Shown here: one piece after another, positions 27,277 through 37,840 of the stretch | Numbering within the stretch: the first letter of the stretch is position 1 | How the letters are laid out: each line of letters begins with the position of its first letter | DNA from: Anaerolineales bacterium | Lineage (GTDB): Bacteria > Chloroflexota > Anaerolineae > Anaerolineales > Villigracilaceae | DNA: 64,000 nucleotides | Direction of reading: 5' to 3' | Assembly (NCBI GenBank): GCA_024710905.1 | Contig: JANJTV010000036.1 | Span: 1 to 64,000 of the forward strand | Position numbers and translations under genes: made by a program | The notes under the pieces: model-generated | Seen by the model: the letters and a program-made list of their open reading frames with translations, nothing else | The model's database searches: none | What the model was told of the DNA's origin: nothing

Positions 27277-29523
27277 TTACCTGAAGCCCTGCCCTGGCTC
27301 GTCAGAGTCGTACAGGTCTTCATCGTCACTAGAATCGATCAACACATCCCGTTCCTTGCCGCCGCCCTGCGACGGGCCGACCACCCCCATCTCTTCCAGC
27401 TGGTCAAGCAGGCGGGCTGCACGCGGATAGCCAATCCGCAGTCGGCGCTGCAACAGTGAAGCGCTGGCGCGCTGCGTTTGGCGCACAACACCAATTGCCT
27501 GTTCCACCAAGGCATCATCGCCGCCTTCTTCCGGTTCCTGCAGGATGCTCTCCCAGGGCGGGGAATGATGGTCAGTTTTGGATTTGGACTGCCAGAACGA
27601 AATCAACCGTTCAATTTCCTGGTCGGTAATGAGAACACCCTGGGCACGCAAAGGGTTGCCAATTTCAGGGTTGAGGAAAAGCATATCTCCGCGCCCAAGC
27701 AAGCTCTCAGCGCCTGGCATATCCAGAATGACGCGGCTGTCCACACCGGAAGTGACGGCAAATGCCAGCCGAGCTGGGAAGTTCGCTTTAATTAACCCGG
27801 TAACGACATCTGTGCTGGGGCGCTGGGTGGCCACCACCAGGTGAATGCCAGTGGCGCGGGCCATCTGGGCCAGGCGTACCAGGTTGTGTTCGGTCTGGTC
27901 TGGCGCAGACATCATCAGGTCGGCCAGTTCATCAACAATCACCACAATGCGCGGTAGCGGCCCACCGCCGCCATCTTTACGACCACGCGCCTTGCGGTTG
28001 TAGGCTTCCAGATCGCGGGCGCGTGAACCTTCGAGCAGGCGGTAACGGTGTTCCATTTCGACTACCAGCCAGCGCAAAACACCCATGATGCGCTCGACAT
28101 TGGTCTCCACTTTACCGTAAAGATGGGGCAGGCCGTTAAACCGAATCAGCTCGACCATCTTCGAGTCGATCATCACCAGGCGAAGTTCGTCGGGCGTATT
28201 GTTCATCGCCAAACAGGCAGCAATGGCCGTGATACAGACCGATTTTCCCGAACCCGTTGCGCCCGCCACCAGCATATGGGGCATACGCGAAAGATCGGCC
28301 ACCAGGGGCTGGCCCGAGACATCTCGGCCTAGGGCAATGGCCAGTGGTACGGCCATTTTATTGAACTGTTCACTCTCAAGCAGGGATTTCAATCGCACGG
28401 TTGCAGCGCGCGAATTGGGCACTTCAATGCCAACATAAGACTTGCCAGGCACAGGCGCTTCAATCCGTAACCGTTCGGCGGAGAGCGCCAGCGCCAGGTC
28501 TTTTTGCAACGAGGCAATCTGCGCCACGCGCACTTTCATCTGCTGGTGGTCTTCCTCGTTTGTACCCGGCTTGCGGATAAAACCCGGCTGCACGGCAAAT
28601 TGCGTTACTGTTGGGCCAACGCGAAACCCCACCACCTGGGCCGGGATGCCAAATTCGGAAAGGGTTTTTTCGAGCAAGCCAGCCGTCTGGTTTATGTGGC
28701 GCTCGTCCGGGCGGGTGGACTGGTCGGTAAACAGCAGGGACAGCGGCGGCAGGTCTTCGCCGCGTTTGTGGGGCACAGCAGGGACTTCATCCTGCGTTTC
28801 AGGAACCTTGAAATTCTTACGGAATTGCTCGGGCAGGGAGATAGGCTTCCGGGCGGGAGGCGTCTTCTGGGTACGGGAGACAGGCTCCGGCTGGGCCAGC
28901 CCGGCAGGTATCTCCGTAATCACGGGATCAAACTCCTCTGGCAGCACTTCCATCATTTCGCCTGAAAACTTCCACAGGGCTTTTTCCAGCAGGCCAAACA
29001 ACCCGAACGCAAAACCAGCTGTGACCAGTACCCCCAGCGCAACAATGATATTCCGCCACAGGTCACCAACCAGCAGGCTGAGCAGGCTGGCCAGGGACCA
29101 ACCCGTGTAACCGCCATCCAGCCCGGCTTCGGCACGTTCAATAGATGCGCCGCCAAGCAACGTAAAGGCAACGAGCATGAAAAAGTAAAAACTCTCGAAG
29201 GCGATCAGGCGGCCCCAGGGAAGTTGTTGGGCAGGCATGCCGCGCCGGTAGAACAAGAATATGCTGGCCGCCAACATGGAGAAGCCGAACAGGTAGCTGC
29301 CCCAGCCCAACCAGCGGCGCAAGGTAAACGCCCAAGGGGTAAGCAGGGTCCCCTGTGTCCACTCGAAGAGCGCCAGCAGGGTAAGCAGGGAGAGGACCAG
29401 CAAGAGCAGCCCGCCGACATCCAACGTAAAACGCCCAAAGTGGGTTTGGAGTCGCTGCGTCCAATCCAGCAGGTCTGGTTGGTGGGGTGGTGGTTCGTGG
29501 CGGTATTTTCGAGAGTCGGGCAT
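27277..29523 (-). CDS. ftsK: FtsK/SpoIIIE DNA translocase
   Basis: 4 TM N-terminus, HMLVAGATGSGKSVCI, VVIVDELADLMM, C-terminal gamma-like winged helix; TAATG overlap with S1 gene. Confidence 0.94.
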   Translation of the reverse strand: MPDSRKYRHEPPPHQPDLLDWTQRLQTHFGRFTLDVGGLLLLVLSLLTLLALFEWTQGTLLTPWAFTLRRWLGWGSYLFGFSMLAASIFLFYRRGMPAQQLPWGRLIAFESFYFFMLVAFTLLGGASIERAEAGLDGGYTGWSLASLLSLLVGDLWRNIIVALGVLVTAGFAFGLFGLLEKALWKFSGEMMEVLPEEFDPVITEIPAGLAQPEPVSRTQKTPPARKPISLPEQFRKNFKVPETQDEVPAVPHKRGEDLPPLSLLFTDQSTRPDERHINQTAGLLEKTLSEFGIPAQVVGFRVGPTVTQFAVQPGFIRKPGTNEEDHQQMKVRVAQIASLQKDLALALSAERLRIEAPVPGKSYVGIEVPNSRAATVRLKSLLESEQFNKMAVPLAIALGRDVSGQPLVADLSRMPHMLVAGATGSGKSVCITAIAACLAMNNTPDELRLVMIDSKMVELIRFNGLPHLYGKVETNVERIMGVLRWLVVEMEHRYRLLEGSRARDLEAYNRKARGRKDGGGGPLPRIVVIVDELADLMMSAPDQTEHNLVRLAQMARATGIHLVVATQRPSTDVVTGLIKANFPARLAFAVTSGVDSRVILDMPGAESLLGRGDMLFLNPEIGNPLRAQGVLITDQEIERLISFWQSKSKTDHHSPPWESILQEPEEGGDDALVEQAIGVVRQTQRASASLLQRRLRIGYPRAARLLDQLEEMGVVGPSQGGGKERDVLIDSSDDEDLYDSDEPGQGFR

Positions 29524-30509
29524 TACGCTCCGTTGAGCTTCAGGCTCAGGCCAAGGCGCTGGTGCTGGCAATCAATGTGGATGATGCGCACCTGGACGGA
29601 TTGATTTTCGGAGAAGGTTTCACGAACCGATTGCCCGGAGGGTAAATCAATCTCTGAAACATGCGCCAAACCCTCGAGACCCTCCTCAAGGCGGCAAAAA
29701 ACGCCGAACGAAACGACCGTTGTAATGGTCGCCGGGACAATGTCATCGACGGCATAGCGCTGGCGGGCGTCTTCCCAGGGGTTGGGTTGCAAGCGTTTCA
29801 GGCTCAGGGCAATCCGGCAGCGCTCAGGCATGATGTCCAGCACCTGCACACGAACCTGCTGACCAAGGCTGGCCAGGTGGGAAGGGTGAATTACACGGCC
29901 CCAGGACAATTCAGAAATATGAATCAGTCCCTCGACACCGCCCAGATCAACAAACACGCCAAAGTCGGTGACATTGGTCACTTCACCAGTGATGATCTCC
30001 CCAACCTGGATGCTGGAGAACAACTGGGTGCGCTTGCCAGAATCGACACGGGCCGCGCGCTCCGAGAAGACCGCCCGGCCTTCTTCAGGCACACACTCGA
30101 TCATTTTCAGGCGCAGTTCCTGGCCTTCATATTTGGAAAGAAAGGCTTCGCGGTCACCTTCCAACTCGCAGGTCATATCAACCAGGTGCGAGTAAGGAAC
30201 AAAGCCTTGCAGGCGTTCGTTCTCCACAAGCAGGCCGCCGCGGTTATAACCAACGACACTCAACGAAATAATCTGATCCTGTGCAAACAGGTCCTGCGCA
30301 AATCCCCAATCATTATTACGTTTGGGGTGTTCAGAATCAATGGCAGCATTCCGCGCAATCGGCGCAGGCACATCTTGATACTGCGGATGAGAAGCACGGG
30401 GCTGGGCAGGCCCGTATCGTGACTCATCCGAGAGGACCGATTCCCACCAGCCATCTTCTGCGGCCAGCGACGGTTCTTCTTGCATTCTCCTCGGGTTTGT
30501 AATTACCAT
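29523..30509 (-). CDS. Multi-S1-domain RNA-binding protein
   Basis: Three S1 repeats, e.g. GEIITGEVTNVTDFGVFVDLGGVEGLIHISELSW; AGGAGG SD. Confidence 0.9.
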   Translation of the reverse strand: MVITNPRRMQEEPSLAAEDGWWESVLSDESRYGPAQPRASHPQYQDVPAPIARNAAIDSEHPKRNNDWGFAQDLFAQDQIISLSVVGYNRGGLLVENERLQGFVPYSHLVDMTCELEGDREAFLSKYEGQELRLKMIECVPEEGRAVFSERAARVDSGKRTQLFSSIQVGEIITGEVTNVTDFGVFVDLGGVEGLIHISELSWGRVIHPSHLASLGQQVRVQVLDIMPERCRIALSLKRLQPNPWEDARQRYAVDDIVPATITTVVSFGVFCRLEEGLEGLAHVSEIDLPSGQSVRETFSENQSVQVRIIHIDCQHQRLGLSLKLNGA

Positions 30510-30527
30510 TCTTTTCAGACCTCCTGG

Positions 30528-32441
30528 TTAGGTGTTTTTATTGAGCTCTGATTCCATTTGTAAAATTGCCCTTGCAACCGCATCCACGGCTACACGCTGC
30601 TTTCGGTATAGATCCGCTTCAGACATGGCCAGCCGGGCAGCCACATCCCGTACTTTGCGGCCTTCAATGAACTTCAGGTCAAGGATGTTGTAAAGGATCC
30701 ATTCGGTGGTAAAACGGCGTTCACCCTGTGGGCGGACGCGTTCCACAGCCTGTTTAAGAATGGCGCGTAAGGCATTTGCCATGTTACCATCATGCTCCTC
30801 CTGGGCTGTCTCCTGGACAATCCGCAAGGACATCAGCGGTGAGTCGGTCAGTTTGGGGCCGCCCCAGTAATGGTTGAGCGCCTCGCGTACCCATTCGGCC
30901 ATGTCCCGCGGCGCGTCAAGATCCTCTGCCAGCAGGCTATTGGCGCTGTCATAACGACCGGCAGCACGCAGGCGCTGGATGCGTTCATAGTCCTGGTTCA
31001 GGTCTTCCAGCGAGCTAAAGACCCGTTGCTGCAAGCTGCGGTCTTCCAGTGCGAGGGCTGCGCGGTCTGCCAGCAGCCAAAGCGCTTGCTTCTGGTCTGA
31101 TTCAAGGTTGGGGGTAGTAGCAGCCACACCGAGCAAACCCAACAGCGAGGGAACCTGATCAATATCCATTTCGAACGTACGGCGTTGGCGCAGGGGTAAA
31201 ATCCAGTAATCGTTCCAGCGCATTACCTGGCGCGAGTCGCCATCATCTGTGGTCTTTAGGGCCTCTTCCAATTCAATCGACTTTTCAAACGGTCGCCCTG
31301 CCGTGATCAATAGGGAAATTTGTTCATTGTCCAGCGAGGCAATAAATGCGGATGGGGACTGCATGTGATCGCGCACGGCGGCGAGTACTGCTTCAAGGAA
31401 TTGCCGCAGGTCGCTCTGGGTGAGCAGGCGTTCCTCGATATTCTGGAGCAGGCTCAGCTCGGCGCGATCCCGGCCAAAGAACAGCCAGCGCTCCCAGAGC
31501 GGTGCAACAATCGTAATCAGGTGCTCCATGAGCAGGATAATCCCAACCACGCTGATTGGCACACCAGCATTATAAGGAAGCCCAAAGAATTCTCCCGCCC
31601 GGCGCAGCAGGGTCATTACCCCCAGCGCCAGCGAGGCCGTCACTGGCCCGCGCATAATCCACTTAAACAATCGGCTCTTCACCACCCGGTCTGGCCACGA
31701 AACGCCAAAGAAGGCCACTGCATAAGCCATGACCACCAGCAAAGCGCCGACAACCAGATTAATGGTTGTCGCAGCCGTCCAGAAAAGCAACTGGTGTTGA
31801 GATGCAAATAACGAACCATACACCAGGTAGGGATAAGAGCCCAATGCCGGGGCAGTTGCGCCAGCCATCAGGTACAACATGCGACGGCGACCCGAGCGAG
31901 TGAGCATTTTGCTATATGCACGAATCAGGTTTATCCCGGCCCAGAGCATCACCAGCAGGTAATAAACCGTAAAAATGCTCGTCCAGATGGTCAGTTGCAG
32001 GTACGGAGCTGGATTAAAGGAAGCCACCATTGGCCCAACCAGCTGGCCTTGAGAAAACAACACCAGAAAACCGGTTGAGATGGCATACACGGCACGTACA
32101 GCAAACCGGCGCCTACCACGGGAAGGACGGCCAGCCGTCACCAGCAGCGCATCTGACAGGTGCAGGTAGGCCGCAGGCAGGAAGACAATGCCTATCCATT
32201 GCAGACGCAGGAACAACTCCATTGTGTTAAGGGTGGCAACTGCGCTCTGAATGGCTTCGCTGGTAAAAACGACCACCACACACAGGAGAATCATGGCGAA
32301 GGACCGCGCGACGCGATCCCTTAAATTAAATGTCAGTGCATAAAGCAATAGGGAAAAAGCCGTGATGGCAATCCCGGCTGTGAGTATTTGATTGAACGTT
32401 TGAATCCCCGCCAAAAGACTTTCAGCCCAACCAGTAAACAT
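30528..32441 (-). CDS. 7TM membrane sensor with GAF-like region and C-terminal HTH-like region, no kinase core
   Basis: 637 aa; eight or so N-terminal hydrophobic segments, LLQNIEERLLTQSDLRQFLEAVLAAVRD, C-terminal WILYNILDLKFIEGRKVRDVAARLAMSEADLYRKQRVAVDAVAR. Confidence 0.65.
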   Translation of the reverse strand: MFTGWAESLLAGIQTFNQILTAGIAITAFSLLLYALTFNLRDRVARSFAMILLCVVVVFTSEAIQSAVATLNTMELFLRLQWIGIVFLPAAYLHLSDALLVTAGRPSRGRRRFAVRAVYAISTGFLVLFSQGQLVGPMVASFNPAPYLQLTIWTSIFTVYYLLVMLWAGINLIRAYSKMLTRSGRRRMLYLMAGATAPALGSYPYLVYGSLFASQHQLLFWTAATTINLVVGALLVVMAYAVAFFGVSWPDRVVKSRLFKWIMRGPVTASLALGVMTLLRRAGEFFGLPYNAGVPISVVGIILLMEHLITIVAPLWERWLFFGRDRAELSLLQNIEERLLTQSDLRQFLEAVLAAVRDHMQSPSAFIASLDNEQISLLITAGRPFEKSIELEEALKTTDDGDSRQVMRWNDYWILPLRQRRTFEMDIDQVPSLLGLLGVAATTPNLESDQKQALWLLADRAALALEDRSLQQRVFSSLEDLNQDYERIQRLRAAGRYDSANSLLAEDLDAPRDMAEWVREALNHYWGGPKLTDSPLMSLRIVQETAQEEHDGNMANALRAILKQAVERVRPQGERRFTTEWILYNILDLKFIEGRKVRDVAARLAMSEADLYRKQRVAVDAVARAILQMESELNKNT

Positions 32442-32458
32442 GCAAGCCTTCCAAAACG

Positions 32459-32992
32459 TTAAATTAATCTTGCAAAAAAGAGAGCGATGTCCCTCGTCGT
32501 ATAGTACTGGTCATTATACCCGCAGAATTCGTAGCCGAGTTTTTGGATCAACCGAATGGCCGGGTGGTTTTTTGACTGGACTTCACCGATCGACCGCTTA
32601 AACCCACGCTGGATGGCCCACGCCTCAACAGCAGCAATCAATTTTCGCCCCAACCCTTTGCGACGCAAGTTGCGCCCGACCACAATGTCGGTAATCCATA
32701 CAGCATGTGGAACCATGTCATCGCGAAAGCGGATATACCCGACCGGTTCGCTGCCAAGCATGGCGCTCATCATTGGGGATTGGTGCCATTCATCCGGCAA
32801 TTGCTCGGCAGTTCGGACATGTGGTATTTGAATCGTACGTGGCAGGCGCACCTCACGGAAGATCGAGTCGACCTGCGCAATTTCGCGGTGCAGGTCCAAC
32901 TGCCAGACATAATCTGTATCAATGGAATGATCCAGCTGTGAAAGGCGGGCAATATCTGTGGAGATGGTGTTGCGGATTTCAATTTCGGCCAT
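32459..32992 (-). CDS. GNAT-family N-acetyltransferase
   Basis: ITDIVVGRNLRRKGLGRKLIAAVEAWA; NHPAIRLIQKLGYEFCGYNDQYY. Confidence 0.9.
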   Translation of the reverse strand: MAEIEIRNTISTDIARLSQLDHSIDTDYVWQLDLHREIAQVDSIFREVRLPRTIQIPHVRTAEQLPDEWHQSPMMSAMLGSEPVGYIRFRDDMVPHAVWITDIVVGRNLRRKGLGRKLIAAVEAWAIQRGFKRSIGEVQSKNHPAIRLIQKLGYEFCGYNDQYYTTRDIALFFARLI

Positions 32993-33001
32993 GGCGTTCC
33001 C

Positions 33002-33676
33002 TTATGGGGCAGTAATCCGAAGTGGGATGACACAGGCGGGCAATTCAATGCCCTGGTTGTCCGTAACCACCAGACGCAAGCGATAGTCGCCAGGGGTAAG
33101 CTGGCTGGTATCCCACAAGCCAATGGTGCCATCACGGACTACATCACGCCCGGCAGCAATCGGGGACCATTGCTCCGTTCCGGCGGGCGCATATTCATAT
33201 TTGTAAAACCCAAAATTAGGGATGTCCACCGTTCCAACCAGGGAGACCTGCCCAGAGATCTGCTGCCCCCCCTCCAGCGAAGTAATCACCAGTTGTAACG
33301 GGATGCAGCCTTCGGTACCAGGCGGCGGCTGGGGCACCGCCGTGCGATCAGACGGGGCATCCCCTTCCGACATCCCAGCCTCCGGCGTGCTGAGCAGGCT
33401 GACCGTTGCCGTAGGGATCACCTCGCTGGCCGGGAGCAATGGCACAACAAAGGTCGCAAGGAAAAATGTGGTCAGGCCAATAATTCCCAGCAGGATAAGC
33501 GAAGACAAGGAACTACGAAAGCGCTGCATGGTCAGTTCACGCTCAAGGCCAAAGACAGCCAGGCGATACTCCTGCCAGGCCAGGAACGCAGAACGCCCGG
33601 AGAAAAGGGCAAACAAGCCCAGCACCAGGTAAATAAAAACTTCATAAACGGCCAATGCGCGCAAAAGATCAGACAC
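33002..33676 (-). CDS. Hypothetical protein with TM helices and extracellular Ig-like domain
   Basis: 224 aa; two hydrophobic helices then beta-rich C-terminus (GLWDTSQLTPGDYRLRLVVTDNQG). Confidence 0.7.
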   Translation of the reverse strand: MSDLLRALAVYEVFIYLVLGLFALFSGRSAFLAWQEYRLAVFGLERELTMQRFRSSLSSLILLGIIGLTTFFLATFVVPLLPASEVIPTATVSLLSTPEAGMSEGDAPSDRTAVPQPPPGTEGCIPLQLVITSLEGGQQISGQVSLVGTVDIPNFGFYKYEYAPAGTEQWSPIAAGRDVVRDGTIGLWDTSQLTPGDYRLRLVVTDNQGIELPACVIPLRITAP

Positions 33677-33701
33677 AGTTTCTTCCTGTTCAGGAACCTG
33701 C

Positions 33702-34547
33702 TTACAACGATGACAAGAAGGTTCGCAGTAATTTCTCCAGTTTGGGGCCCATCACTGCACCCGCTTCAAGCACTTCTTCATGGGTGGTGATGGTATTGCC
33801 ATCCAAATTGGCCTTGTTGCTAATCCCCGATATCCCCAGCACACGGATGCCGCCATGCCGGGCAACAGTCACTTCCGGGACGGTGGACATCCCCACGGCA
33901 TCGGCGCCGCACACACGCAAGAAACGCAGGTCAGCCGGGGTTTCAAAGGAAGGGCCGCTCAGGAAAACATAAACGCCCTCCTGCAGGCGGATTTTATTTT
34001 TCTGAGCGGCCTTGCGCGCCAGGTCACACAAATCTCGGTCATAGGATCGGCTCATATCAGGGAAACGCGGGCCGAGTTCATCAAAATTTGGGCCAATCAG
34101 CGGGTTCAGGCCTACCATTCCTGCCAGGTTAAGGTGATCGGTGATTAGCATCAGGTCACCGGGTTCAAACTCCGGGTGGATGGCCCCGGCAGCATTGGTC
34201 ACCACCATAATCTCGATTCCCATTCGTTGCATCACACGGGCAGGCAATGTCACCTGGGACATGGAATAGCCTTCATAAAAATGGATACGGCCCTGCATCA
34301 CCATCACCACCTGGCCCTGCAGTTTGCCAATCACCAACCTGCCGGCATGCCCATGCACCGTGGATTTCGGCCAGTGCGGCAGGCTGGCATAAGGAATGCT
34401 GTCTGCATCTTCCACGGCATCTGCCACGCTACCCAGCCCCGAACCAAGAATCAGGGCCACTTTTGGCTGGTAACGTGTCTGCGATTGGATGGCAGCGACC
34501 ACTTCATCAATCTCTGCCAGCGAAAGGAAAGGCTGATTAATCATCAT
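33702..34547 (-). CDS. Purine-nucleoside phosphorylase
   Basis: VALILGSGLGSVAD, GHAGRLVIGKLQGQVVMVMQGRIHFYEGY, VVTNAAGAIHPEFEPGDLMLITDHLN. Confidence 0.95.
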   Translation of the reverse strand: MMINQPFLSLAEIDEVVAAIQSQTRYQPKVALILGSGLGSVADAVEDADSIPYASLPHWPKSTVHGHAGRLVIGKLQGQVVMVMQGRIHFYEGYSMSQVTLPARVMQRMGIEIMVVTNAAGAIHPEFEPGDLMLITDHLNLAGMVGLNPLIGPNFDELGPRFPDMSRSYDRDLCDLARKAAQKNKIRLQEGVYVFLSGPSFETPADLRFLRVCGADAVGMSTVPEVTVARHGGIRVLGISGISNKANLDGNTITTHEEVLEAGAVMGPKLEKLLRTFLSSL

Positions 34548-34680
34548 TCACCGTCGCGCCCATAAATTTGGAACAGGGTTTCCCCGCGCTGCCTGTTCAA
34601 CAGAGCCACAAAATTATACTCGCTCAACACCCAAAGAATCACACCCAACAATCCATTTGTAAATGAAATAGTCCTGTGCT

Positions 34681-37600
34681 ATGCTATGCCATATGGTGAT
34701 TAACCGCAATGACACCAACCTGCTTGGGTTTAGCGCAATCATTTGTTTCATCATTGCCGGTGAAAGCCTGCTGCTCATCCCACATCACCTGACCGACTTG
34801 CTCCCGGCCAGCACCATCTGGTTAAACTGGATCGCTGGGTATGCTTTCTTCGGCATCGGGCTATGGGTAAGCGCCAGCCTTTTCCTAAACCACACCCTCT
34901 CCTGGCAGCGGGTAGCCTTTACCACTGCAGCCCTAGCAGCGCTGGCATTGACCATCCAATATGCTCGGGCGGGCAGGTACATCGAAACAATCTGGTTTGG
35001 CAGCCTGTCGCTGGCTTTCCTGGCAGCCAATCGATTCGACGCCCATGGCCGCGGCTGGCACACTCACGCCCTTACCGTTGCCAACCTGGCCTGCGGCCTG
35101 CTACTGCTTTCCCAACACCCCCTTTCAAACGACTGGGTCAAGATCCTGTCCAACAACAACCTTATCCTGGCTGTTATCTTCCTTACCAGCAGCCTGATCA
35201 ACATGGTTGTCACTGTTAGCCATCATACAAACCCGGGCAGCCGTGTCAAACTCCTGGGCATCCCCTGGTTGCTCTGGAGTTTCTTCCACCTGATCCCACT
35301 GGATTTCCCCGCCCTGCTGGTGGCGTTGACTGCAGCAGCCTGTGGATTATTGGATGGGGTCATTCCCTGGGAAAGGCTGATCCTGCGCGAAGGCTACAAA
35401 CTGGGCCGCCGGTTTTTTATTATTTTTGGGCTCACTCTGGCCTTGCTCCTGTTCCTGATGAGCTGGTTCCTGCTGGTCATTGATCACAACCTTCAGGAGC
35501 AGGTGACAGCCTGGCAATTGCGTGAGCTGGCATTTGGCGGTTACAACCTGCTCATGCTTATGCTCATGTTCATCATTGCCAGTATACACCTTTCCATTAA
35601 TGGGTTAATTTCAGGTCTGTACGGCGAGCACCCAACCATCCCTCGCCCACAGGATACTGACCCCTTTTTGCAAAAGATTCGCCAGGCGCTGATGATGCCT
35701 TTTTCACTCTCGCGCGACCTGCTTAACAACAGATTAAAAAACAACCAGGAATATGAAGACCTCCTGAATGCCCAAATGCGCACCGAGAAAAAGCGCATGG
35801 CGCAGCTATCACTCCTGCACCAGATCAACCTGGCTTTTGAGACCATCCTGGACCCACCCGTTTCGGCACAACTGGCTGTCAACGCCATCCTAAATGCCAC
35901 CAACGCCAATCTATGCGCCATCATGGAGTATGACGCCCTGACCCAGCGATTGGTAACCCTGGCATCCAATGGCAAGATGTCTGTCACCATCCCGCCCGGT
36001 TACGCCCAGGGTATCTCACAGGGAATCATGGGCCGGGCTGCCCGCCTGCGCCGCACCCAGCTGGTTTCCGATACGCGCCTGGACCCCGACTATATTCACT
36101 TAGACCAGCAAATCGCTCTGACAGAACTGGTTGTCCCGTTAATTCATGGCGGGCACTTCAAAGGTGTCCTGGTCATAGATGCCGACCAGCCCAACGCGTT
36201 TGACGATAGTGACATCCGTACCATGGAAACCATCGCCCTGCGTGTTGCCACCAGTTGGGAGCGCGCCGATCACGATGCCCGATTGACCCACCTGATCGAA
36301 GCCGGTATTGCCCTTTCAACCACCCTGGACATTGGCAAGGTGATTGAGGAAATAGCCGAGATTACGCTGAACGTGATGGGGGCACGGTTTGTTTTTGTAG
36401 CCCTGACAGACAAGGGCGGCAGTGGTTTTGCGCGATTTGGCTCGGCCGGTGAAGCGCCCACCTTAGCCGCCATGCTGGGCAGCGACCCGCACGGGAATAC
36501 CCTCATCCAAACCGTATTACACCAACAGGGTAGCTTACGTTTAAGGGACGTTCGCAAACGTTTTGTCAGCCTGCCTACCGGCGACCCCGCCTTAAGGAAC
36601 TTGCTGGCGACACCCATCCGGCTCAGACAGTCTAGCATTGGTGCAATCCTGGTCTTCGGAAAAGCCAACGGGTCCACCTTCAGTGACAATGATGAAGCGC
36701 TGGCCAACCTGATTGCCACCCAGGCAGGCGGCGCAATTGAAACCAGCTGGCTATACCAGGAATTACGAGGCATGTACAACATTGCCACCCAACTGGCCAC
36801 ACTCAGCTTCAGGGTTATCCAGGCCGAAACAATCAATGATGCCGCTATTGCGATTGCCGAGGTTTCTTACAAACTCTCCCGCGCCAACGCATCCGGAATC
36901 GTCATCCTGGGCAGCGCGGGGCAAATTGAAGCGCAAGTCCAAATTGATGGGAATGGGGTTCAAGCCAATGGTCGCCAGCCCCGACAACTCATCGAACAAA
37001 GCCTGCAAACTGGGCAAATGATCGTAAATGCAGGGCGGGCGGAGCAGGTCACCGTGTGCATGCCGCTCAAAACGCCGCGCGGGAACAATGGGGTCCTCTG
37101 GATAGAATTGCCGGAAGAATACTGGAGCGCGCCGAATTTTTCTGAAAACCTTCGTACGCTTTCAAACCAGGCGGCCATTGCCCTTGAAAGAAGCATACTG
37201 TTGATGGAAACCAGGCGCCAGGCAGGCCAGCTGGAAGAAGCCTACCGGACCCTCGAGCAAACTTACGACCAGACCCTGCTGGCACTCAGTTCCGCCCTGG
37301 ATGCCCGGGACAGAGAAACTGAAGGCCACAGTCAACGCGTCGCAAACATTGCCTACCAGTTGGGACGGCACATGAACATACCCGAAGAGCAGGCAAAAAA
37401 AATGGAACGCGGCGCCATCCTGCACGACATCGGCAAAATTGGCATCAGCGACTCCATCCTGCTCAAACCCGGGCCATTAACCGAGCAAGAGTGGCAGATT
37501 ATGCGCCAGCACCCGGATATCGGTGCAAGGATTGTCGAGGGCATTCCTTTCTTACAGGATGCATTGCCGGTTATCCGCTATCACCAGGAACGCTGGGACG

Positions 37601-37836
37601 GGAGTGGTTATCCATTGGGATTAAAAGGTGAACAAATTCCCTTTATGGCGCGGCTGTTTGCGGTTGTTGACGCATTCGATGCCCTGACCACTGAACGCCC
37701 CTATCGCACAAAAATTACGCCACTGGAAGCAATTGATTACCTTAAGGAACAGGCCGGGGTCTTATTTGACCCGGTAATTGTTGAAGCGTTTACTGCCATG
37801 ATCCAGCAAGGCTTGTTCGAGGAAATTGTGGTGTAA
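34681..37836 (+). CDS. Membrane GAF-domain HD-GYP phosphodiesterase
   Basis: 1051 aa; N-terminal TM, GAF-like repeats, ILHDIGKIGISDSILLKPGPL...RYHQERWDGSGYP. Confidence 0.92.
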   Translation: MLCHMVINRNDTNLLGFSAIICFIIAGESLLLIPHHLTDLLPASTIWLNWIAGYAFFGIGLWVSASLFLNHTLSWQRVAFTTAALAALALTIQYARAGRYIETIWFGSLSLAFLAANRFDAHGRGWHTHALTVANLACGLLLLSQHPLSNDWVKILSNNNLILAVIFLTSSLINMVVTVSHHTNPGSRVKLLGIPWLLWSFFHLIPLDFPALLVALTAAACGLLDGVIPWERLILREGYKLGRRFFIIFGLTLALLLFLMSWFLLVIDHNLQEQVTAWQLRELAFGGYNLLMLMLMFIIASIHLSINGLISGLYGEHPTIPRPQDTDPFLQKIRQALMMPFSLSRDLLNNRLKNNQEYEDLLNAQMRTEKKRMAQLSLLHQINLAFETILDPPVSAQLAVNAILNATNANLCAIMEYDALTQRLVTLASNGKMSVTIPPGYAQGISQGIMGRAARLRRTQLVSDTRLDPDYIHLDQQIALTELVVPLIHGGHFKGVLVIDADQPNAFDDSDIRTMETIALRVATSWERADHDARLTHLIEAGIALSTTLDIGKVIEEIAEITLNVMGARFVFVALTDKGGSGFARFGSAGEAPTLAAMLGSDPHGNTLIQTVLHQQGSLRLRDVRKRFVSLPTGDPALRNLLATPIRLRQSSIGAILVFGKANGSTFSDNDEALANLIATQAGGAIETSWLYQELRGMYNIATQLATLSFRVIQAETINDAAIAIAEVSYKLSRANASGIVILGSAGQIEAQVQIDGNGVQANGRQPRQLIEQSLQTGQMIVNAGRAEQVTVCMPLKTPRGNNGVLWIELPEEYWSAPNFSENLRTLSNQAAIALERSILLMETRRQAGQLEEAYRTLEQTYDQTLLALSSALDARDRETEGHSQRVANIAYQLGRHMNIPEEQAKKMERGAILHDIGKIGISDSILLKPGPLTEQEWQIMRQHPDIGARIVEGIPFLQDALPVIRYHQERWDGSGYPLGLKGEQIPFMARLFAVVDAFDALTTERPYRTKITPLEAIDYLKEQAGVLFDPVIVEAFTAMIQQGLFEEIVV

Positions 37837-37840
37837 CGGC

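Noticed and set aside
28442-29110. 222 aa plus-strand ORF opposite ftsK
   Set aside because: Low-complexity Ser/Arg-rich antisense shadow of a high-GC coding region.
29523-30509. Calling the S1-repeat protein ribosomal protein S1 (rpsA)
   Set aside because: Only three clear S1 repeats and a non-canonical N-terminus, so a generic S1-domain RNA-binding assignment is safer.
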